This document shows, one piece after another, positions 55,778 through 63,942 of a stretch of 64,000 bases of DNA. The position numbers and the translations under genes are program-made. The notes below the pieces were generated by a model. It was not told the DNA's origin. It was given only the letters and a program-made list of their open reading frames with translations, and did no database searches. This DNA is from Sulfuricurvum sp. IAE1 (GTDB lineage Bacteria; Campylobacterota; Campylobacteria; Campylobacterales; Sulfurimonadaceae). The DNA lies in NCBI RefSeq assembly GCF_004347735.1, contig NZ_SLTI01000004.1, forward strand, positions 16,647-80,646. Direction: 5' to 3'. Numbering within the stretch: the stretch's first letter is position 1; every line of letters starts with the position of its first letter.

Positions 55778-56784
55778 CGGACTTCCTCTTCGAAGAGGCG
55801 CTTGATTTCGCTCACGTACGCGGCGATCCCCTCTTCGAGTTCAAAACGGGGAGCATACCCCAGCACGTCGCGCGTGCTTTGAATATCGGCTTCGGTGTGG
55901 AACTGGTAGCGTCCGATGAACGGGTTGGGGATGTATTCGCACGGAAGCGACGTTCCCAGCTCCCGCTGGAGAATATCGACGATCGCTTGGAATGAGCGCG
56001 CTTTGCCCGTACCGACGTTGAACACTCCCGACTCTCTGGGGTGCATTGCCAGGACGTTCGCCTGAACGATATCCTCGACGTAGATAAAATCGCGGACGAT
56101 TTTGTCCGATCCTTCGAACAAGCGAGGATTTTTCCCCGAGAGCAGCTGATGGCCGAACTGTACCACCATCGACGCCGTTTTGTTTTTGAAAAACTCTCTG
56201 GGGCCGTACACGTTGAAATAGCGCAATCCCACGATCGAGATGTTGGTGTGTTTTTGAGAATACTGGCGGGCGAGATGGTCCATCATCAGTTTCGAGAACC
56301 CATACACGTTCTGAGGCGCTTCCCGCCCTACCCGCTGCGGTGAAGGGGCATCCCCATACGTTGCCCCCGACGAGGCGTAGATCATATTGGCTCCGTGCGC
56401 CACGGCGATGTCGAGCAGATCCTTGAATGCGTTGACGTTGGTCTGGATCATCAGATCCTGTTCAAGCGCCGTCGTATCCGAAATAGCCGCTTCGTGAAAA
56501 ATATAATCGAATCGATACTGCTTTTTAAGCGTATCGAGCAGCTGCTTGTCGTTGATGTCCCCGCTGATCACTTCCCCGCGAAATCCGAGCAGGTTTTTAA
56601 AATGGCCGAAACTTTTGAGGTTGCCGTTGGAGAGGGTGAGGTTGGAGCGGAAAAGATCGAGGACGACCACATGCGCATCGGGATAATGTTCCTGGAAATA
56701 AAACGCAAGGTTCGAGCCGATGAATCCCGCCCCTCCCGTAATCAAAATCGTTTTTCGGTTCAAATCGACGTCGCTGTAGCGCAT
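55774..56784 (-). CDS. hldD: ADP-L-glycero-D-manno-heptose 6-epimerase
   Basis: It makes ADP-L,D-heptose, the donor for the heptosyltransferases next door. The 336-residue SDR has ILITGGAGFIGSNLAFYF near residue 14, HEAAISDTTALEQD, YASSGATYGDAPSP and NVYGFSKLMMDHLA with Tyr-x3-Lys. GLRYFNVYGPREFFK is the HldD form. It is the first gene of the hldD-hldE-yfaZ minus-strand operon. Confidence 0.95.
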   Translation of the reverse strand: MRYSDVDLNRKTILITGGAGFIGSNLAFYFQEHYPDAHVVVLDLFRSNLTLSNGNLKSFGHFKNLLGFRGEVISGDINDKQLLDTLKKQYRFDYIFHEAAISDTTALEQDLMIQTNVNAFKDLLDIAVAHGANMIYASSGATYGDAPSPQRVGREAPQNVYGFSKLMMDHLARQYSQKHTNISIVGLRYFNVYGPREFFKNKTASMVVQFGHQLLSGKNPRLFEGSDKIVRDFIYVEDIVQANVLAMHPRESGVFNVGTGKARSFQAIVDILQRELGTSLPCEYIPNPFIGRYQFHTEADIQSTRDVLGYAPRFELEEGIAAYVSEIKRLFEEEVR

Positions 56785-56874
56785 GGATAATCCTTGAATG
56801 TTCAGGTAGTGTCATATTGTAACAAACTCTACATTAAAGCTTAAATAGTTAGAGTGATTTAAGATTCATAGGAA

Positions 56875-56880
56875 TATAAT
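56875..56880 (+). promoter_or_regulatory. -10 element upstream of cytochrome c gene
   Basis: TATAAT lies 30 bases before the cytochrome start codon; no good -35 is seen at the standard distance. GGAGAAA at 56899 serves as the ribosome site. Confidence 0.5.
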
Positions 56881-56909
56881 AGCGCTCAAATTTTTTATGG
56901 AGAAATGAA

Positions 56910-57206
56910 ATGAAAAAAATTGCTCTTGCAATGTTGTTCGCCGGCGTATCTTTGATGGCTGCTGACGGTAAAGCTCTTGCCGGTAAATGTGCCGCCTGTC
57001 ACGGTGCTTCTTTCGAGAAAGCCGCTCTGGGTAAATCTGCGATCGTTAAAGGTCAGTCTGCTGGCGCTATCGAAAAATCTCTTCACGGTTACAAAGCCGG
57101 TACTCTGAACAAAGCCGGTATGGGTGCCCTGATGAAAGGTCAAGTTGCTTCTATGTCAGATGCTGACATCAAAGCCCTTGCTTCTTACATCGCAGGAATC
57201 AAATAA
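56910..57206 (+). CDS. Periplasmic monoheme cytochrome c (c553-like)
   Basis: The 98-residue precursor has a signal peptide (residues about 1-18, LAMLFAGVSLMA) and the heme motif CAACH at 27-31 region, with a later Met in the GALMKGQVASM segment as the likely sixth iron ligand. Small class I cytochromes of this type carry electrons from the bc1 complex to cbb3 oxidase. It is transcribed alone from its own promoter, and a strong hairpin follows. The cbb3 assembly genes ccoS and ccoI lie next to it on the other strand. Confidence 0.9.
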   Translation: MKKIALAMLFAGVSLMAADGKALAGKCAACHGASFEKAALGKSAIVKGQSAGAIEKSLHGYKAGTLNKAGMGALMKGQVASMSDADIKALASYIAGIK

Positions 57207-57215
57207 TTCCGCTCT

Positions 57216-57240
57216 CGCCGCCTCAGGCGGCGGGTCTTTC
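57216..57240 (+). terminator. Terminator after the cytochrome c gene
   Basis: CGCCGCC (57216-57222) pairs with GGCGGCG (57226-57232) around a three-base loop, followed by GGTCTTTCTTCCCTTCTT. The GC stem is strong; the tail is T/C-rich rather than pure T. Confidence 0.65.
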
Positions 57241-57298
57241 TTCCCTTCTTCCTCGTTTTAAATAATCCGTTTTTTTAACTATTTGATCGAAAGTTTCG

Positions 57299-57517
57299 CT
57301 ATTCGGGCCGATACTCTTTCTTTTTCAGTTCCTCGCGTTTGCGCTGCTGGTTTGCTGCGTCGTTGAGTTCTGCTTCATCATCGTAGAGAACCTGGTTCAT
57401 CATCTTTTTTTCATCGTCGAACTGGCCGTTTTTGATTCCCCACAAAAAAGCCCCAAGCGCCAGCGCCCCCAATACCAGCGATGCTCCGAGCATCATTGCT
57501 ATAACCCAACTGTCCAT
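57299..57517 (-). CDS. ccoS: cbb3-type cytochrome oxidase assembly protein CcoS
   Basis: The 72-residue protein has one membrane helix (about 4-27, GASLVLGALALGAFLW) followed by GIKNGQFDD, the hallmark of CcoS, and a charged C-terminal tail that is longer than usual. It helps insert cofactors into cbb3 cytochrome oxidase. It is nine bases after ccoI on the minus strand and belongs to the same operon. Confidence 0.93.
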   Translation of the reverse strand: MDSWVIAMMLGASLVLGALALGAFLWGIKNGQFDDEKKMMNQVLYDDEAELNDAANQQRKREELKKKEYRPE

Positions 57518-57526
57518 GAATATCTC

Positions 57527-59920
57527 CTATTTGTAGAGCCATCGTACCCGCATCGAGTTCCCGACGACGAGCAGTGAGCTAAACGACATTGAAATCGCCG
57601 CGATCAGGGGAATCACGTACCCTGCCATCGCAAGCGGGATGGTGATCGAATTGTACACCAGTGAAATCCCGAGGTTTTGTTTGATCAGCCGGTAGGTGCG
57701 ACGGCTGATCGCGTGTGCTTCGGCCAATGATGCGAGCGAATCGTTCAGCAGTACGACGTCGCTCACCTCGATCGCGATGTCGCTGCCGCTGCCCATCGCG
57801 ATCCCGATATCGGCATTGGCCAGCGCGAGCAGGTCGTTGACGCCGTCCCCGGCCATCACGACGACGTGTCCTGTTGCATGCTCACGGGCGATAAAATCGG
57901 CTTTTTCCTGCGGGGTCAAATGGGCATACACCTCATCGATCCCCACTTCGGCCGCAACCCGACGCGCCGAGGCTTCGTGGTCTCCGGTGAGCATGATTAC
58001 CCGAAGTCCCGCTTTTTTGAGTGATTCGACCGATTCGGCCGCTCTTTCTTTCGGGAGATCGCGCAGTTCGAACACGGCGACGAGGCGGTTGTTCACCGCG
58101 TAGTAAAAGAGGCTCTTATCGCTGTGCGAATCGATTTCGATCCCCGCTTCGCTCATGAGCAGCGCATTCCCGCCGGCAACCATCATCCCGCCGCTGCGCG
58201 CGACGATCCCGCGTGCGGGGATCTCGCGGATCTCTTCGAATGCGGGAAGTGCGCCGAGGGTTTCGGTCCTCTCGAGGTATTCGGCGATCCCCCGGCTGAT
58301 GGGATGCTTGGACGCCGAAACCAGCGCATACAGCAGCGACCGTTCAAAACTCTCATGCACGGTCGCGTAAACGACTTCGGGACGTCCCTGGGTAATCGTT
58401 CCGGTTTTATCCAGGACCACCGTATCGGCGTGGGCCATCGTTTCGATCATCGAAGCCGATTTGAACAGAATCCCCCGTTTCGCTCCCAAAGAAAGCCCCA
58501 CCAGGGTTGCAACGGGCGTTGCCAGTGCCAGTGCGCACGGGCAGGCGATGATAATAACCGAGATCCCTACCATCAATGCGCGGTTGAACGTATGGGGCCA
58601 GAAATACCAGCTCCAGAACGTAGCGATCGCCAAGAACAATATCGTCGACGAAAAGTGCTGGGAGAGACGGTTGGCGAGCTGCTCGATCCGCGGCTTGTTG
58701 CTCATCGCGTTTTCGAGGAGATTGACCAGGTTTGAGAGGGTCGAATGGGCAAAATCTTTTGTCGCGCGGTAGGTCAAGAGGGCATCGATGCTCGTCGTCC
58801 CGCTGATAATCGAGGAGCCCGGACGCTTGAACACGGGATCGGATTCGCCGGTCAGGCTGCTCTCGTCGAAATTCCCCTCACCGTGAACCACCTCGCCGTC
58901 AATCGCCGCTTTTTCTCCCGTCCGGATCCGGATCAAGTCGCCGATTTTGACCTCGTTGACGTTCACCTCCCGGACGCTGTCCCCCTCCACGACGCTTACT
59001 TCGCGCGGGATATGCCTGCCGATGACGTCGAGGGTATCGGCGGCGTTTTTACGGCTCAGCACTTCGAGAAATTTCCCGAACAAGACAAACGTGATAATCA
59101 TCGATACCGAATCGAAATAGGCTTCCCCGCTTTCGGTAAGGGTGATATAAATGGAATACAGATACGCCAGGCTCGATCCGGTCACGACGAGCAGGTCCAT
59201 GTTAACCGCTTTGTTTTTGAGCCCGTAGTAGGCGCCGCGGTAAAAAACCCATCCGCTGTAAAAGAGCACGGGGGTCGCGAGAAACCACTCGGCAACATTG
59301 AGGATGGTTTTGATCTCCTGGGTAATCCCGGTAAAATAGCCTGCATACTGGGCGATTGCGACCCACATCATATTCATCGTCGCAAACGTCGCGACCGCCA
59401 TCCGGAGATAATAGTCTTTGCGCTCCTTGTTGGCGCGCTCTTCTTGCAATGACGCATCGTAGGGGAAGGCGTTGTACCCGATCGCACGGATCATGTCGAT
59501 GATCGAGGAGAGCTTGAGCGTCCCCTCATCCCATGTGATGCGGGCCTTGTTGTTCGTGTAATTGATGTGGGCTTCAACAACCCCTTCCATCTTATGAAGC
59601 GCTTTTTCGTTGAGCCAGACGCACGCGGCGCAGTGGATCCCCTCGATGATCAGCGATACCTGGCTGAACCCCTCTTTGGTCCGCGTGATGAAACGCTCGG
59701 CGAATGCGGGGGTGTCGAAATTGGTGCTGGCTTCGAACTGCTCGGTGGGGGGGGAGAGGGTCGTATCCCCCATTTTGGCGTAAAAGCTGTCCAGCCCTTC
59801 GTCCTTGAGAAGATGGAAAATCCCCTGGCATCCCTTGCAACAAAAACGGTATTCGCCGTCATGGATCATCACGTCGTCGCCAAACTCCAGGTGACAGTGG
59901 TCGCATTTGACTTTAGACAT
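57527..59920 (-). CDS. ccoI: Copper-translocating P1B-type ATPase CcoI (FixI)
   Basis: It exports copper for maturation of cbb3 oxidase. The 797-residue protein has an N-terminal cysteine region (CDHC at 6-9, CCKGC at 27-31), a heavy-metal domain with GIHCAACVW (Cys97-Cys100), eight predicted membrane helices, the metal-transport CPC motif (IACPCALALATP), the phosphorylation motif DKTGTITQG and the hinge GDGVNDLLAL. The N-terminal Cys-rich region distinguishes CcoI from CopA. It overlaps the upstream asparaginase-like gene by eight bases. Confidence 0.96.
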   Translation of the reverse strand: MSKVKCDHCHLEFGDDVMIHDGEYRFCCKGCQGIFHLLKDEGLDSFYAKMGDTTLSPPTEQFEASTNFDTPAFAERFITRTKEGFSQVSLIIEGIHCAACVWLNEKALHKMEGVVEAHINYTNNKARITWDEGTLKLSSIIDMIRAIGYNAFPYDASLQEERANKERKDYYLRMAVATFATMNMMWVAIAQYAGYFTGITQEIKTILNVAEWFLATPVLFYSGWVFYRGAYYGLKNKAVNMDLLVVTGSSLAYLYSIYITLTESGEAYFDSVSMIITFVLFGKFLEVLSRKNAADTLDVIGRHIPREVSVVEGDSVREVNVNEVKIGDLIRIRTGEKAAIDGEVVHGEGNFDESSLTGESDPVFKRPGSSIISGTTSIDALLTYRATKDFAHSTLSNLVNLLENAMSNKPRIEQLANRLSQHFSSTILFLAIATFWSWYFWPHTFNRALMVGISVIIIACPCALALATPVATLVGLSLGAKRGILFKSASMIETMAHADTVVLDKTGTITQGRPEVVYATVHESFERSLLYALVSASKHPISRGIAEYLERTETLGALPAFEEIREIPARGIVARSGGMMVAGGNALLMSEAGIEIDSHSDKSLFYYAVNNRLVAVFELRDLPKERAAESVESLKKAGLRVIMLTGDHEASARRVAAEVGIDEVYAHLTPQEKADFIAREHATGHVVVMAGDGVNDLLALANADIGIAMGSGSDIAIEVSDVVLLNDSLASLAEAHAISRRTYRLIKQNLGISLVYNSITIPLAMAGYVIPLIAAISMSFSSLLVVGNSMRVRWLYK

Positions 59921-60395
59921 GTTCGAATTTCCCCACTTCCCGATTTTTCACGACCGTATCGTACGTTCCGCAGACCCCCTGCATCACGATGTAGACCCCC
60001 GCCTCGGCATTGCGGGCATAGCCCAGTGCCATCGCCAGGTTTGCCGTCGCTTCGATCGTATCGACCCAAAAAGGGACCATGGCTCCGGTAAAAACCACCG
60101 TTTTGTCCAGCTTCAGCGATGCGACGGCCGAAGCGCTTTGGTTCATCGTATCGGTCCCGTGGACCACAACGATCCGATCAGCCTGATCCGAAGCGATCCG
60201 CTCGCACAACAGCGAGCGGTCCGCATCGTCCATCTCCAGCGAATCTTTGTAAATAATCCCTTTGATCTCCACAGCTTCGGCAAAAGTGGCTACAACCGCC
60301 TCGATCGCGGTGTTGTCGTGCGGTACGAAAAGTTCCCCTTTAAGAGGATCATAGCACTTGTTGAACGTTCCGCCGGTATTGTAGATCGCTATCAC
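59913..60395 (-). CDS. Single-domain asparaginase-like protein (N-terminal domain only)
   Basis: The 160-residue protein matches only the N-terminal domain of type I/II asparaginases: YNTGGTFNK holds the first catalytic Thr, VVHGTDTMNQSA the Thr-Asp pair, and FTGAMVPF the following strand. The C-terminal domain, about half the normal 330 residues, is absent. The frame is intact, and no remnant was seen before ccoI, so this is a short gene, not a fresh frameshift. It overlaps gmhB and ccoI. Confidence 0.82.
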   Translation of the reverse strand: MIAIYNTGGTFNKCYDPLKGELFVPHDNTAIEAVVATFAEAVEIKGIIYKDSLEMDDADRSLLCERIASDQADRIVVVHGTDTMNQSASAVASLKLDKTVVFTGAMVPFWVDTIEATANLAMALGYARNAEAGVYIVMQGVCGTYDTVVKNREVGKFEHV

Positions 60396-60895
60396 AGCAA
60401 TTCCCTGAGTGAGCGGATGATTCGATCCGCTTCGGATTTTTCGGCCGTTTCGGAGAGGAGGATATTCGTCCCCACCCCCGCCCGTTTTGCCGCCGTGATA
60501 TCACGTTCGTTGTCGCCGATCATCACCGAAGCGGCCATATCGATACCGTATCGGCGCTGTGCGTCAAGAAACATCCCCGGACTCGGCTTGCGGCAATCAC
60601 AATGGCCGCTGATCTCCTCGTGATGGGGGCAATAAAAAATATCGGTGATATCGACCCCCATAGAAGCAAAATGCCCTTTCATCCACTCGCTGAGACGATG
60701 AAAATCTTCGTCGGTGTAATAACCGCGCGCAATACCCGATTGGTTCGTGACGATGATGATCCGGTACTCCTTTTGCTGGTACGCGCGGCACACCTCGACG
60801 ATCCCTTCGAGCAGTTCGAAATCCTCGATTTTATGAAGGTAGTTCTTTTCGACGTTGACGACGCCGTCACGATCGAGGAAAAGGGCTTTGACCAC
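60392..60895 (-). CDS. gmhB: D-glycero-beta-D-manno-heptose-1,7-bisphosphate 7-phosphatase
   Basis: This HAD-family phosphatase removes the 7-phosphate between the two HldE steps. The 167-residue protein has ALFLDRDGVVNVEK (nucleophile Asp and DxD near residue 8), IIVTNQSGIARGY, the zinc loop CPHHEEISGHCDCRKPSPG and MIGDNERDITAA. The length is slightly short for GmhB but complete. It lies directly behind gmhA and overlaps the asparaginase-like gene. Confidence 0.95.
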   Translation of the reverse strand: MVKALFLDRDGVVNVEKNYLHKIEDFELLEGIVEVCRAYQQKEYRIIIVTNQSGIARGYYTDEDFHRLSEWMKGHFASMGVDITDIFYCPHHEEISGHCDCRKPSPGMFLDAQRRYGIDMAASVMIGDNERDITAAKRAGVGTNILLSETAEKSEADRIIRSLRELL

Positions 60896-61483
60896 TTACG
60901 CTACTCCGCCGCCGAACATCTCTTTTTCGATAATGTCGCAAATCATGTGCTCGATCAGCAGGTGCGATTCCTGGATACGCGGCGTCGCGTTGGAGGGGAT
61001 CACGATCGCGAAGTCGGCCATCGCGGCCATTTTTCCGCCGTCGCGTCCGACCAGCGCCACGGTGGTTACGCCGCGTTCCTTGGCCGATTCAAATGCGTTG
61101 ATGACGTTTTGGGAATTCCCCGACGTCGAAATCCCGATAAAAAGGTCCCCCTCCTGGGCCAACCCTTCAAGCTGACGGGAGAAAACGTACTCGTAGCCGT
61201 AATCGTTTCCGATCGCGGTAAGGTTAGAACTGTCCGTCGTCAGGGCAATCGAGGGGAGCGAGGGGCGGTCGAAACCGTAACGTCCGACGAGTTCGGCGGC
61301 AAAATGCTGCGCGTCGGCGGCCGAACCGCCGTTGCCCGCGATCAGAATCTTTTTGCCGTTTTTATACACGTCGACGCAGGCCTGAGCCACCGAAACCAAA
61401 CGCTCCACCAGCTCATCGTTTTCCAAAATCGCCTGTTTGGTCGCCGCCGAGTCGGCGATTTGCTTGATAATATAATTTTTCAT
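60896..61483 (-). CDS. gmhA: Sedoheptulose-7-phosphate isomerase
   Basis: It converts sedoheptulose-7-phosphate to heptose-7-phosphate, the first step of ADP-heptose synthesis. The 195-residue SIS-domain protein has ILIAGNGGSAADAQHFAAELVGRY, GISTSGNSQNVINAFESAKE and an acidic zinc-binding tail (RIQESHLLIEHMICDIIE). It follows trpS after 12 bases and precedes gmhB without a gap. Confidence 0.96.
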   Translation of the reverse strand: MKNYIIKQIADSAATKQAILENDELVERLVSVAQACVDVYKNGKKILIAGNGGSAADAQHFAAELVGRYGFDRPSLPSIALTTDSSNLTAIGNDYGYEYVFSRQLEGLAQEGDLFIGISTSGNSQNVINAFESAKERGVTTVALVGRDGGKMAAMADFAIVIPSNATPRIQESHLLIEHMICDIIEKEMFGGGVA

Positions 61484-61495
61484 TGCTTTTTCCTT

Positions 61496-62461
61496 TTAAT
61501 AACGGATACCCGTAACGCTACGGATTTTTTCGATCGTTTCGGCGGCGACCGCGCTCGCTTTGGCCGCTCCCATTTTCAGTATATCGCGCACTTCGTCCTG
61601 ATGGGCCTCATAATAGGCCCTTCGTTCACGGTAAGGACGGAAATACTCCCAGATGACGTCATGGGCGTAGAGTTTGAAGTGGCCATGCCCCTCTCCCCCC
61701 GCTTTGTAACGGTTTTGAAGGGCAAGACGTTCTTCGTAGTCGAGGAAGAGTTTGGCAATATTGTAGACGTTGCAGTTTTCAAATTCTTTGGGCTCTTCCA
61801 TCGGAACGGGTTCGGTCACGATCTTTTTGATGATCTTCGACTGCACTTTCTCTTCGGAGAAAATGGGGATGGTATTACCGTAGCTTTTGGACATCTTCTG
61901 TCCGTCGATACCCGGAACGGTCGCAACGTTCTCGTCCACCTTGAATTCGGGAAGGACGAAAATCTCGCCGTACTCGTTGTTGAATTTCAGCGCGATGTCG
62001 CGGGCGATCTCGACGTGCTGGATCTGGTCTTTCCCGACCGGAACCACCTGCGAATTAAACAGCAAAATATCGGCCGCCATCAAAACGGGATACGAAAAGA
62101 GGCTGTGGTTGGACGCGATCCCTTTGGCGACTTTGTCCTTGTAGCTGTGAGCCCGCTCAAGCAGTCCCATCGGAGTGAAAGAGGAGAGAACCCAATAGAG
62201 TTCAAGGACCTCTTTGACATCCGACTGGACCCAGAAGGTACTTTTCTGCGGGTCCATCCCCAGTGCGAGGAAATCGGTGGCCGCCTGCATCGTCAGCCGT
62301 GCCAGACGTTCTCCGTCCCCCAGACTCGTCATTGCATGGTAATTGGCGATGAACGCAAACACCTCATTGTCTTTTTGAGATTCGACCATCGGCTTGATGG
62401 AGCCGAAATAATTTCCGATGTGCAGATCACCGGAGGGCTGGATACCTGTTAAAACACGCAC
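61496..62461 (-). CDS. trpS: Tryptophanyl-tRNA synthetase
   Basis: The class I synthetase charges tRNA-Trp. The 321-residue protein begins RVLTGIQPSGDLHIGNYFGSI (HIGN, the HIGH motif) and carries GQKMSKSYGNTI, the KMSKS loop near 195. GTG 62461 has AAGGAG six bases upstream, so it is preferred over an in-frame ATG eight codons earlier that lies ahead of the ribosome site. It is the first gene of the trpS-gmhA-gmhB-asparaginase-ccoI-ccoS minus-strand operon. Confidence 0.96.
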   Translation of the reverse strand: MRVLTGIQPSGDLHIGNYFGSIKPMVESQKDNEVFAFIANYHAMTSLGDGERLARLTMQAATDFLALGMDPQKSTFWVQSDVKEVLELYWVLSSFTPMGLLERAHSYKDKVAKGIASNHSLFSYPVLMAADILLFNSQVVPVGKDQIQHVEIARDIALKFNNEYGEIFVLPEFKVDENVATVPGIDGQKMSKSYGNTIPIFSEEKVQSKIIKKIVTEPVPMEEPKEFENCNVYNIAKLFLDYEERLALQNRYKAGGEGHGHFKLYAHDVIWEYFRPYRERRAYYEAHQDEVRDILKMGAAKASAVAAETIEKIRSVTGIRY

Positions 62462-62566
62462 GTAAAACTCCTTGAATAGGGACAATTTTACCCAACGACG
62501 CCTTAAGCTTCGTCTTAAGATTATCTATGTTATATTTTTTGGAGTTCAACGAAAAAAGGATTGACC
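62462..62566. promoter_or_regulatory. Divergent intergenic region trpS / raiA
   Basis: The 105 bases hold a repeated CTTAAG word (62502-62507 and 62514-62519), which forms a hairpin around CTTCGT, and a TATATT -10-like word (62531) for the plus-strand gene. For the minus strand a TAAAAT reads near 62490. No complete promoter is certain. Confidence 0.4.
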
Positions 62567-62899
62567 ATGAACGTACAAATTCGCTCCAAAGAGATCAAAC
62601 TTACCCAACATCTGAACGATCATATTGCCGCCGCCATTGAAAATTTCAAACGCTATCATCTTGATATCACGACCGTCAACGTGATGATCTCCAAAGAGAA
62701 AAAAGGGGTCGGCGTCGAGTTCGACATCCACATCGCCCATGCGCAGCCCGTCGTGATCAGCGATACGGACGAAGACCTCGATACCGCGATCGATATGGCG
62801 ATCGAGCGGGCCAACAAAGCGCTCCGCCGCCTTCACGACAAAGTCAAAGACCATCACACTTCCTCCATCCGGGATATGGAAGTGGCCGAAACCGAGTAA
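62567..62899 (+). CDS. raiA: Ribosome hibernation promoting factor (short HPF/RaiA)
   Basis: The 110-residue protein has VQIRSKEIKLTQHLNDHI at its N terminus, VGVEFDIHIAHAQPVV in the middle and DEDLDTAIDMAIERANKALRRLHDKVKDH near the C terminus, the beta-alpha-beta-beta-beta-alpha fold of RaiA/YfiA. It binds the 30S subunit and stores or inactivates ribosomes in stationary phase. The length is that of the short form. ATG 62567 has AAAGG seven bases before; an upstream TTG is rejected. Confidence 0.93.
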   Translation: MNVQIRSKEIKLTQHLNDHIAAAIENFKRYHLDITTVNVMISKEKKGVGVEFDIHIAHAQPVVISDTDEDLDTAIDMAIERANKALRRLHDKVKDHHTSSIRDMEVAETE

Positions 62900-62904
62900 T
62901 CCCG

Positions 62905-63336
62905 ATGGCGAAGATCAATGTGGTTTGCCCCCATTGCGGGGGCGTCAACGCGATCCCCGTTAAAGAGAGTTACGCGAAAGCCGCATGCGGGCACTGCAAA
63001 GCGTCGTTGCTCGACACCAAACCTCTCAGCGTCGATGCGGCATCCTTCGATCGGCTCCTCATCAATGACGAACGGCTCATCGTCGCCGATTTCTGGGCAC
63101 CGTGGTGCGGCCCCTGCCGGAGCATGGCCCCCTCTTTCGAAGAAGCGGCCCGTGCCTTCGCACTCAAAGCGCAGTTTGTCAAAATCAACACCGAAGAGCA
63201 GCAGCATCTGGGAGCCCGCTTCGGCATCCGCTCGATCCCTACCGTCATCGCTTTCAAAAACAACCGCATCGTCGACCAGTTCAGCGGCGCCCGCAGCGCG
63301 GCTGAAATCATCCAATGGGTACGGCGCCATCTCTAA
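62905..63336 (+). CDS. trxC: Thioredoxin 2-like protein with zinc ribbon (TrxC)
   Basis: The 143-residue protein has an N-terminal zinc ribbon (CPHCGG near residue 8, then CGHCKAS near 28) and a thioredoxin domain with active site WCGPCR near 68 and FGIRSIPTVIAFKNN. This is the TrxC layout. It reduces disulfides in the cytosol and is often induced by oxidative stress. The gene is five bases behind raiA. Confidence 0.93.
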   Translation: MAKINVVCPHCGGVNAIPVKESYAKAACGHCKASLLDTKPLSVDAASFDRLLINDERLIVADFWAPWCGPCRSMAPSFEEAARAFALKAQFVKINTEEQQHLGARFGIRSIPTVIAFKNNRIVDQFSGARSAAEIIQWVRRHL

Positions 63337-63397
63337 GAGGCGTCGTTAACCATTTTTGGCTATCCTTCCTAACTTTCTTTATTCGAGGACACCACAC

Positions 63398-63841
63398 ATG
63401 TACAACTGGGTTTTATGGTTTCACATCATCTCGATGGTCTCCTGGTTTGCGGTACTCTTTTACCTGCCGCGTCTGTTTGTCTACCATGCCGAAAACGGAA
63501 CCAACAACGGCTTCGTCGAAGTGGTCGAAGTGATGGAGATGAAAATCTACCGCTACATCGGCGTCCCCGCTTTCTGGGCGACGTTTCTCTCGGGAATCGC
63601 GTTGATCGCGATGTCCACGAGCCAGTACGGGGTCAATGTATTCGGTATGGGGGGGTGGATGCACGCCAAAGCGGTGCTTGTGGTACTGCTCATCGCCTAT
63701 TTCTTTTCGCTCGGACGGATGCGCCTGCGTCTCAAAGAGAACACCGCCTACAAAAGCGGGAAGTTTTTCCGGATGTATAACGAAGTGCCGACAATTCTGC
63801 TGATCCTCATCGTCGCCCTCGTGATCGTCAAACCGTTTTAA
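63398..63841 (+). CDS. hemJ: Protoporphyrinogen oxidase HemJ
   Basis: HemJ oxidises protoporphyrinogen IX in heme synthesis and is a membrane protein. The 147 residues hold four membrane segments; WFHIISMVSWFAVLFYLPRL (with conserved His and Arg) is at the N terminus, and MHAKAVLVVLLIAYFFSLG and RMRLRLKEN carry the other conserved residues. ATG 63398 with GAGGA upstream starts the known family N terminus; the longer in-frame start is rejected. A GC-rich hairpin lies just behind. Confidence 0.93.
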   Translation: MYNWVLWFHIISMVSWFAVLFYLPRLFVYHAENGTNNGFVEVVEVMEMKIYRYIGVPAFWATFLSGIALIAMSTSQYGVNVFGMGGWMHAKAVLVVLLIAYFFSLGRMRLRLKENTAYKSGKFFRMYNEVPTILLILIVALVIVKPF

Positions 63842-63853
63842 TCTTTTCTTCAA

Positions 63854-63882
63854 GCCCCTTGCTTTTCAGAACGGCAAGGGGC
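63854..63882 (+). terminator. Hairpin after hemJ, probable terminator
   Basis: GCCCCTTGC (63854-63862) pairs perfectly with GCAAGGGGC (63874-63882) across an eleven-base loop. There is no T run behind it on either strand, so intrinsic termination is uncertain, but its place behind hemJ makes a terminator the best reading. Confidence 0.5.
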
Positions 63883-63911
63883 ATCTGAATTACCGAAGTT
63901 AGAGCGTAAAG

Positions 63912-63932
63912 CCACCTCATTCGATGGGGTGG
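63912..63932. repeat. Imperfect hairpin, possible IS200/IS605 end
   Basis: CCACCTCAT (63912-63920), loop TCG, and ATGGGGTGG (63924-63932) form a nine-base stem with one G-T type mismatch, just beyond the stop of a minus-strand reading frame. Ends of IS200/IS605 elements look like this, and the omega-RNA of TnpB covers such a hairpin. Evidence is suggestive only. Confidence 0.35.
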
Positions 63933-63942
63933 ATATAAGCGA

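Noticed and set aside
59913..60395. Asparaginase-like gene as a frameshifted pseudogene
   Set aside because: The C-terminal domain is not present in another frame downstream, where ccoI begins at once, and the short frame overlaps both neighbours neatly.
60602..62452. A 616-codon plus-strand open frame
   Set aside because: It is antisense to gmhB, gmhA and trpS, whose family motifs are unmistakable, and its translation has no recognisable domain.
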